Source: Bacteroidales bacterium
GTDB taxonomy: Bacteria > Bacteroidota > Bacteroidia > Bacteroidales > P3
NCBI GenBank assembly: GCA_009785425.1
Contig: WQWI01000016.1
Span: 1 to 45,486, forward strand
Direction of reading: 5' to 3'
Length of the DNA: 45,486 nt
The position numbers were made by a program, and so were the translations under genes. Below, one piece after another: positions 42,033 to 45,486 of the stretch (the first letter of the stretch is position 1; each line of letters starts with the position of its first letter). Below the pieces are notes generated by a model. That model saw only the letters and a list, made by a program, of their open reading frames with translations. It did no database searches and was not told the origin of the DNA.

Positions 42033-45000
42033 ATGAGCCTTTCATCCTTAAGTATCCGCCGCCCCGTTCTATCCATAGTGATGTCGTTAGTGATTGTCAT
42101 TTTTGGAGTTGTCGGGTTTATGTCTTTGGGTGTTCGCGAATTTCCGAATGTTGACCCGCCGATTATCAACGTAATGACAACCTATCCCGGAGCCAATGCC
42201 GATGTTATCGAAAACCAAATTACCGAGCCTTTGGAGGAATCCATCAGTGGTATTGCAGGCATTCGCACCATACGCTCGAACAGCAGTGATGGGCGAAGTC
42301 GCATTACTGTGGAGTTTGATTTGGGTGTTGATATGGACGCTGCTGCTAACGATGTTCGTGACCGTGTTTCGCGTGTGATGCGTGCCCTTCCGCCCGATGT
42401 AGATGCACCTATTGTTGCCAAAGCCGATGGCGATGCTGATGCAATTATGGCGATCGCTATCACGAGTAATGCACGTACGTTGATGGAATTGAGCGACTTT
42501 GCAGAACGTGTGTTTCAGGAGCGTTTACAAACCATTCCGGGCGTTAGTGCTGTGCAAATTTGGGGACAAAGACGTCAGGCAATGCGAATTTTTATTGATG
42601 CCGAACGTTTGGCGGCTCACGGTTTGACACCGATAGATCTTCGAAATGCATTGGTTCGTGAAAACATCGAACTTCCTACAGGTTCGCTCATCGGACAAGC
42701 CACCGTACTTTCTGTTCGCACCGCCGGACGCCTCACAACAGAAGAGGAATTTAACAACCTCATCATTTTAGAACGTGGTGGAAATATTGTTCGAGTCAGA
42801 GATATCGGTCATGCCCGATTAGCGCCCGAAAATGAACGAACGATTATGCGTAGAGATGGTATTCCGTCTGTTGTCGTTGCACTTGTTGCACAGCCGGGCG
42901 TAAATCAATTGCATATCGCCGACGAATTTTACAGACGTATTGACGAAATTAAAACCGAACTTCCGCCCGATATCAACGTTGTTCTTGGTTTCGACACGAC
43001 ACGTTTTGTTGTTCGTTCAATCAACGAAGTGGTGCAAACCGTTGCACTCGCATTTTTCCTTGTTCTCATTGTGATTTTTGTTTTCCTTAGAAATTGGCGA
43101 ACAACACTCATTCCCGTCATCGCCATTCCGATTTCGTTGATTGGTACGTTTTTTGTAATGTTTGCTTTTGGCTTTTCCATAAATGTTCTAACGCTTCTGG
43201 CGATCGTACTTGCCATCGCTCTGGTGGTTGACGATGCCATTATTATGATGGAAAATATCTATGCCAAAATCGAACGAGGAATTCCTCCAAAAGAGGCGGC
43301 AGTGCAAGGTGCAAAGGAAATGTTTTTTGCGATAGTTTCCACAACAGTTGTGCTGATTGCGGTATTTATGCCGATTATTTTCTTGCAAGGAATGACGGGG
43401 CGCTTGTTCCGAGAATTTGCAATTGTTATAGCCGGAGCAGTAACGATTTCATCGTTTGTTGCACTCACGCTTTCGCCAATGTTATGTTCTAAAATTCTGA
43501 AACGTAGCGAAAAACAAAATAAATTTTTCCAAATAACCGAATCTTGGTTCACTGCACTTGCTGTGAGATACCGTTTGCTGTTGAATAGATTTATGAGAAA
43601 GCCTATTTGGACGGTAATGATTTTGATTGCATCGTTTGGTATAATCTACTTGTGTTACGTCAATATCCGAACAGAACTTGCACCGCAGGAAGACCGCGAT
43701 ACCATTACGTTAGCTGCTAGTGCACAAGAAGGTTTTTCGTTCGAAATGATGGATGCGTATATGTTCGACTTGTACAATTTGGTTTTGGATAATCTCCACG
43801 AGGACGAAATTGAGTCTATCGCAGTAAATACACCCGGTTGGGGTGGTGGTACCAACACTGGAAACATGCGAATTTCGCTAACGCCGGCATCCGAACGAAA
43901 TCGTTCGCAACAAGAAATTGCGAATATTTTGACACATGAAGTTCGACAGTTGAGTTGTGCTCGTGTTGCCGTTCGCCAACCCGCAACGATACAAGTCGGA
44001 AGAGGCGGTGGCGGAGGAAATTCTGTGCAGATTATATTGCAGGGACCTAATCTCGAAATGTTTCGTGAATATCTACCGAAATTTTTAGACGAGGCTCAAC
44101 AAAATCCAACGTTTTCGTTCGTAGATGCGAATTTGAGGTTTAACAGCCCTGAAGTGAGAATCGAGATTGACCGTGACCGTGCAAGAACAATGGGAGTTTC
44201 AGTTCAAGATATTGCACAAACCTTACAGTTTGGGCTTTCCGGAACACGTTACGGTTTTTTTGTGACAGATGGCAGGCAGTTCCCAATTATCGGACAGTTC
44301 GACAACATCAACCGCAACACGCCATCGGATATTCGTTCGCTTTATGTCAGAAATAGCAATGGACGCCTCATTCAAATGGATAATTTGGTTACAATGGTTG
44401 AGCAGGCTAATCCGCCACAACGCCATCGTTACAACCGTTTTTTGAGTGCGACAATTACTGCGCAAATGTCGCCGGGTGTTACGCTTGGCGAGGCTGTTGA
44501 CGAATTGCAAGCCATCGCAAGAAACACGCTGCCCGAACCATTTCGCACCGAACTTTCCGGACAAGCACGGGATATGCAAGATAGTGCAGGAGCAATGATG
44601 TATGCACTTATTCTTGCATTGGTGTTGGTGTATCTCGTATTAGCCGCACAGTTCGAGAGTTTCAGAGATCCGCTGATTATTTTATTTACCGTGCCATTGG
44701 CTTTGACCGGTGCATTGTTTTCGCTGTGGTATTTCCAAGAAACGTTGAACATTTTTAGTCAGATTGGGATTATTATGCTCATAGGTTTGGTTACAAAAAA
44801 CGGTATTTTGATTGTGGAATTTGCCAATCAGAAAAAAGCACAAGGAATGTCTGTTGCTCAGGCGGTTCAGGAGTCCGCACAACAACGTTTTCGTCCGATT
44901 TTGATGACCAGCTTGTCCACCATTTTTGGAATTTTGCCGATTGCTTTGGCGATGGGTGCAGGCTCTGAAAGCCGTGTGTCGATGGGTATTGCAGTTATCG

Positions 45001-45098
45001 GCGGTATGGCTTTGGCTACGCTGTTGAGTTTGTTTGTGATTCCAGTCGTTTATACGTGGTTTTCAGACAAACGCAAAACTGTTTCGAACGTGGATTAA
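42033..45098 (+). CDS. RND efflux pump, HAE1 (AcrB-like) inner-membrane subunit
   Basis: This 1021-residue protein shows the RND layout of 12 transmembrane segments and two large periplasmic loops: start LSSLSIRRPVLSIVMSLVIV, porter motif GVREFPNVDPPIINVMTTYP, and TM4 with the proton-relay aspartates in IVLAIALVVDDAIIMMENIY. The second half has VYLVLAAQFESFRDPLIILF, IGLVTKNGILIVEFANQKKA and FRPILMTSLSTIFGILPIAL. It exports drugs, dyes, bile salts or lipids with proton import, with the adaptor upstream. A Gly-rich stretch (VGRGGGGGN) in the second porter loop is unusual but could be a linker. It lies 61 bases after the adaptor. Confidence 0.95.
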   Translation: MSLSSLSIRRPVLSIVMSLVIVIFGVVGFMSLGVREFPNVDPPIINVMTTYPGANADVIENQITEPLEESISGIAGIRTIRSNSSDGRSRITVEFDLGVDMDAAANDVRDRVSRVMRALPPDVDAPIVAKADGDADAIMAIAITSNARTLMELSDFAERVFQERLQTIPGVSAVQIWGQRRQAMRIFIDAERLAAHGLTPIDLRNALVRENIELPTGSLIGQATVLSVRTAGRLTTEEEFNNLIILERGGNIVRVRDIGHARLAPENERTIMRRDGIPSVVVALVAQPGVNQLHIADEFYRRIDEIKTELPPDINVVLGFDTTRFVVRSINEVVQTVALAFFLVLIVIFVFLRNWRTTLIPVIAIPISLIGTFFVMFAFGFSINVLTLLAIVLAIALVVDDAIIMMENIYAKIERGIPPKEAAVQGAKEMFFAIVSTTVVLIAVFMPIIFLQGMTGRLFREFAIVIAGAVTISSFVALTLSPMLCSKILKRSEKQNKFFQITESWFTALAVRYRLLLNRFMRKPIWTVMILIASFGIIYLCYVNIRTELAPQEDRDTITLAASAQEGFSFEMMDAYMFDLYNLVLDNLHEDEIESIAVNTPGWGGGTNTGNMRISLTPASERNRSQQEIANILTHEVRQLSCARVAVRQPATIQVGRGGGGGNSVQIILQGPNLEMFREYLPKFLDEAQQNPTFSFVDANLRFNSPEVRIEIDRDRARTMGVSVQDIAQTLQFGLSGTRYGFFVTDGRQFPIIGQFDNINRNTPSDIRSLYVRNSNGRLIQMDNLVTMVEQANPPQRHRYNRFLSATITAQMSPGVTLGEAVDELQAIARNTLPEPFRTELSGQARDMQDSAGAMMYALILALVLVYLVLAAQFESFRDPLIILFTVPLALTGALFSLWYFQETLNIFSQIGIIMLIGLVTKNGILIVEFANQKKAQGMSVAQAVQESAQQRFRPILMTSLSTIFGILPIALAMGAGSESRVSMGIAVIGGMALATLLSLFVIPVVYTWFSDKRKTVSNVD

Positions 45099-45116
45099 CG
45101 TACTTTGAAAAATACT

Positions 45117-45146
45117 TTGTTTTTTCAAAAATAATGTGTAACTTTG
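45117..45146 (+). promoter_or_regulatory. Promoter of glutamate dehydrogenase
   Basis: TTG at 45117-45119 is followed after 19 bases by TAACTTTG at 45139-45146. The leader to ATG 45213 (about 60 bases) contains a perfect palindrome at 45171-45190. Confidence 0.75.
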
Positions 45147-45170
45147 CGGAAAATTTATTAACCGATGTAA

Positions 45171-45190
45171 AGACAGGGTATACCCTGTCT
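45171..45190. repeat. Perfect 20-bp palindrome in the gdhA leader
   Basis: AGACAGGGTATACCCTGTCT is its own reverse complement. The flanks GTA and CTAC resemble the ends of the elements in anmK. It lies downstream of the predicted start of transcription, so it would fold in the mRNA leader or bind a dimeric regulator. Confidence 0.85.
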
Positions 45191-45212
45191 CTACCAAAAC
45201 AAAAACAGCATC

Positions 45213-45486
45213 ATGGATGTAAAAAAACTCTTAGCCGACGTTGAGGCTAAAAACCCCGGACAACCCCTGTATTTACAGGCAGTAACTGAAGTATTGGAAA
45301 CCATCGAAGACGTGGTAAAAGCCAATCCAAAGTACACAAAGTACAAAATTGTTGAACGTCTTTTAGAGCCGGATCGCGTTATTCAATTCCGCGTGGATTG
45401 GGTTGACGACAAAGGCGAAGTGCAAACAAATCGTGCTTGGCGTGTGCAGTACAACAATGCGATTGGACCGTACAAAGGCGGTATGC
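45213..45486 (+). CDS. gdhA: Glutamate dehydrogenase, N-terminal part (cut by window edge)
   Basis: ATG 45213 opens a frame that runs to the window end (91 residues): MDVKKLLADVEAKNPGQPLY, LQAVTEVLETIEDVVKANPK, and IVERLLEPDRVIQFRVDWVD, with VQTNRAWRVQYNNAIGPYKG at the end. This is the N-terminal part of hexameric glutamate dehydrogenase, usually NADP-specific when it has this N-terminal extension. The enzyme makes glutamate from 2-oxoglutarate and ammonia. The catalytic lysines and nucleotide-binding domain lie outside the window. Confidence 0.93.
   Translation, partial: MDVKKLLADVEAKNPGQPLYLQAVTEVLETIEDVVKANPKYTKYKIVERLLEPDRVIQFRVDWVDDKGEVQTNRAWRVQYNNAIGPYKGGM

Noticed and set aside
1-45486. 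tRNA, rRNA or known riboswitch genes
   Set aside because: No cloverleaf, rRNA-like stretch or riboswitch core was recognised by eye in the gaps. A covariance-model scan was not possible here.

Overview
The window looks like a chromosome segment of an uncultured member of the Bacteroidetes, probably order Bacteroidales. The evidence is AT-rich DNA, recurring TAnnTTTG -7 boxes with a TTG about 19-21 bases upstream, start codons without Shine-Dalgarno sites, a SusC/SusD pair, type IX secretion (T9SS) genes, a T9SS sorting tail, and a short primary sigma factor of the Bacteroidetes kind. No rRNA, tRNA or CRISPR array was seen.

Layout. 1-4111: a glycogen operon (debranching enzyme cut by the left edge, glycogen synthase-like glycosyltransferase, GH57 amylase). 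The amylase frame runs on into a lysine/alanine-rich histone H1-like tail. 4241-11281: a cell-surface signalling and uptake set (ECF sigma factor, FecR anti-sigma, SusC with an STN signalling domain, SusD). 11405-16310: four exported proteins downstream of it: a Sel1-repeat protein with a T9SS tail, an M23 peptidase with a dense CxxC region and an InlB-type repeat, a second InlB-type repeat protein, and a TlpA-like thioredoxin lipoprotein. 16465-21503: porP and porK homologues, then murF and anmK. anmK has taken up palindromic repeats inside its reading frame.

21586-29152 is on the minus strand: topA, a lytic transglycosylase, rfbC coupled to a toxin-antitoxin pair, an outer-membrane barrel with a lipoprotein partner, and lpdA. 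29311-32984 is an accessory patch: an HsdS remnant, an OLD-family nuclease, a 45-residue zinc-ribbon-like ORF, an inverted pair of repeats, and rhuM. The right part is mainly housekeeping: a BASS transporter, the primary sigma factor, a ComM-like ATPase, a LysM/receptor-fold protein, ftsK, an RND efflux adaptor and pump, and the start of glutamate dehydrogenase.

The genes suggest a host that stores glycogen, senses and imports a ligand through SusCD, exports proteins by T9SS, and recycles its cell wall. The least ordinary parts are the H1-like tail on the amylase, the CxxC-rich M23 protein with a thioredoxin lipoprotein nearby, the palindromes inside anmK, and the accessory patch with recurring promoter-like blocks.
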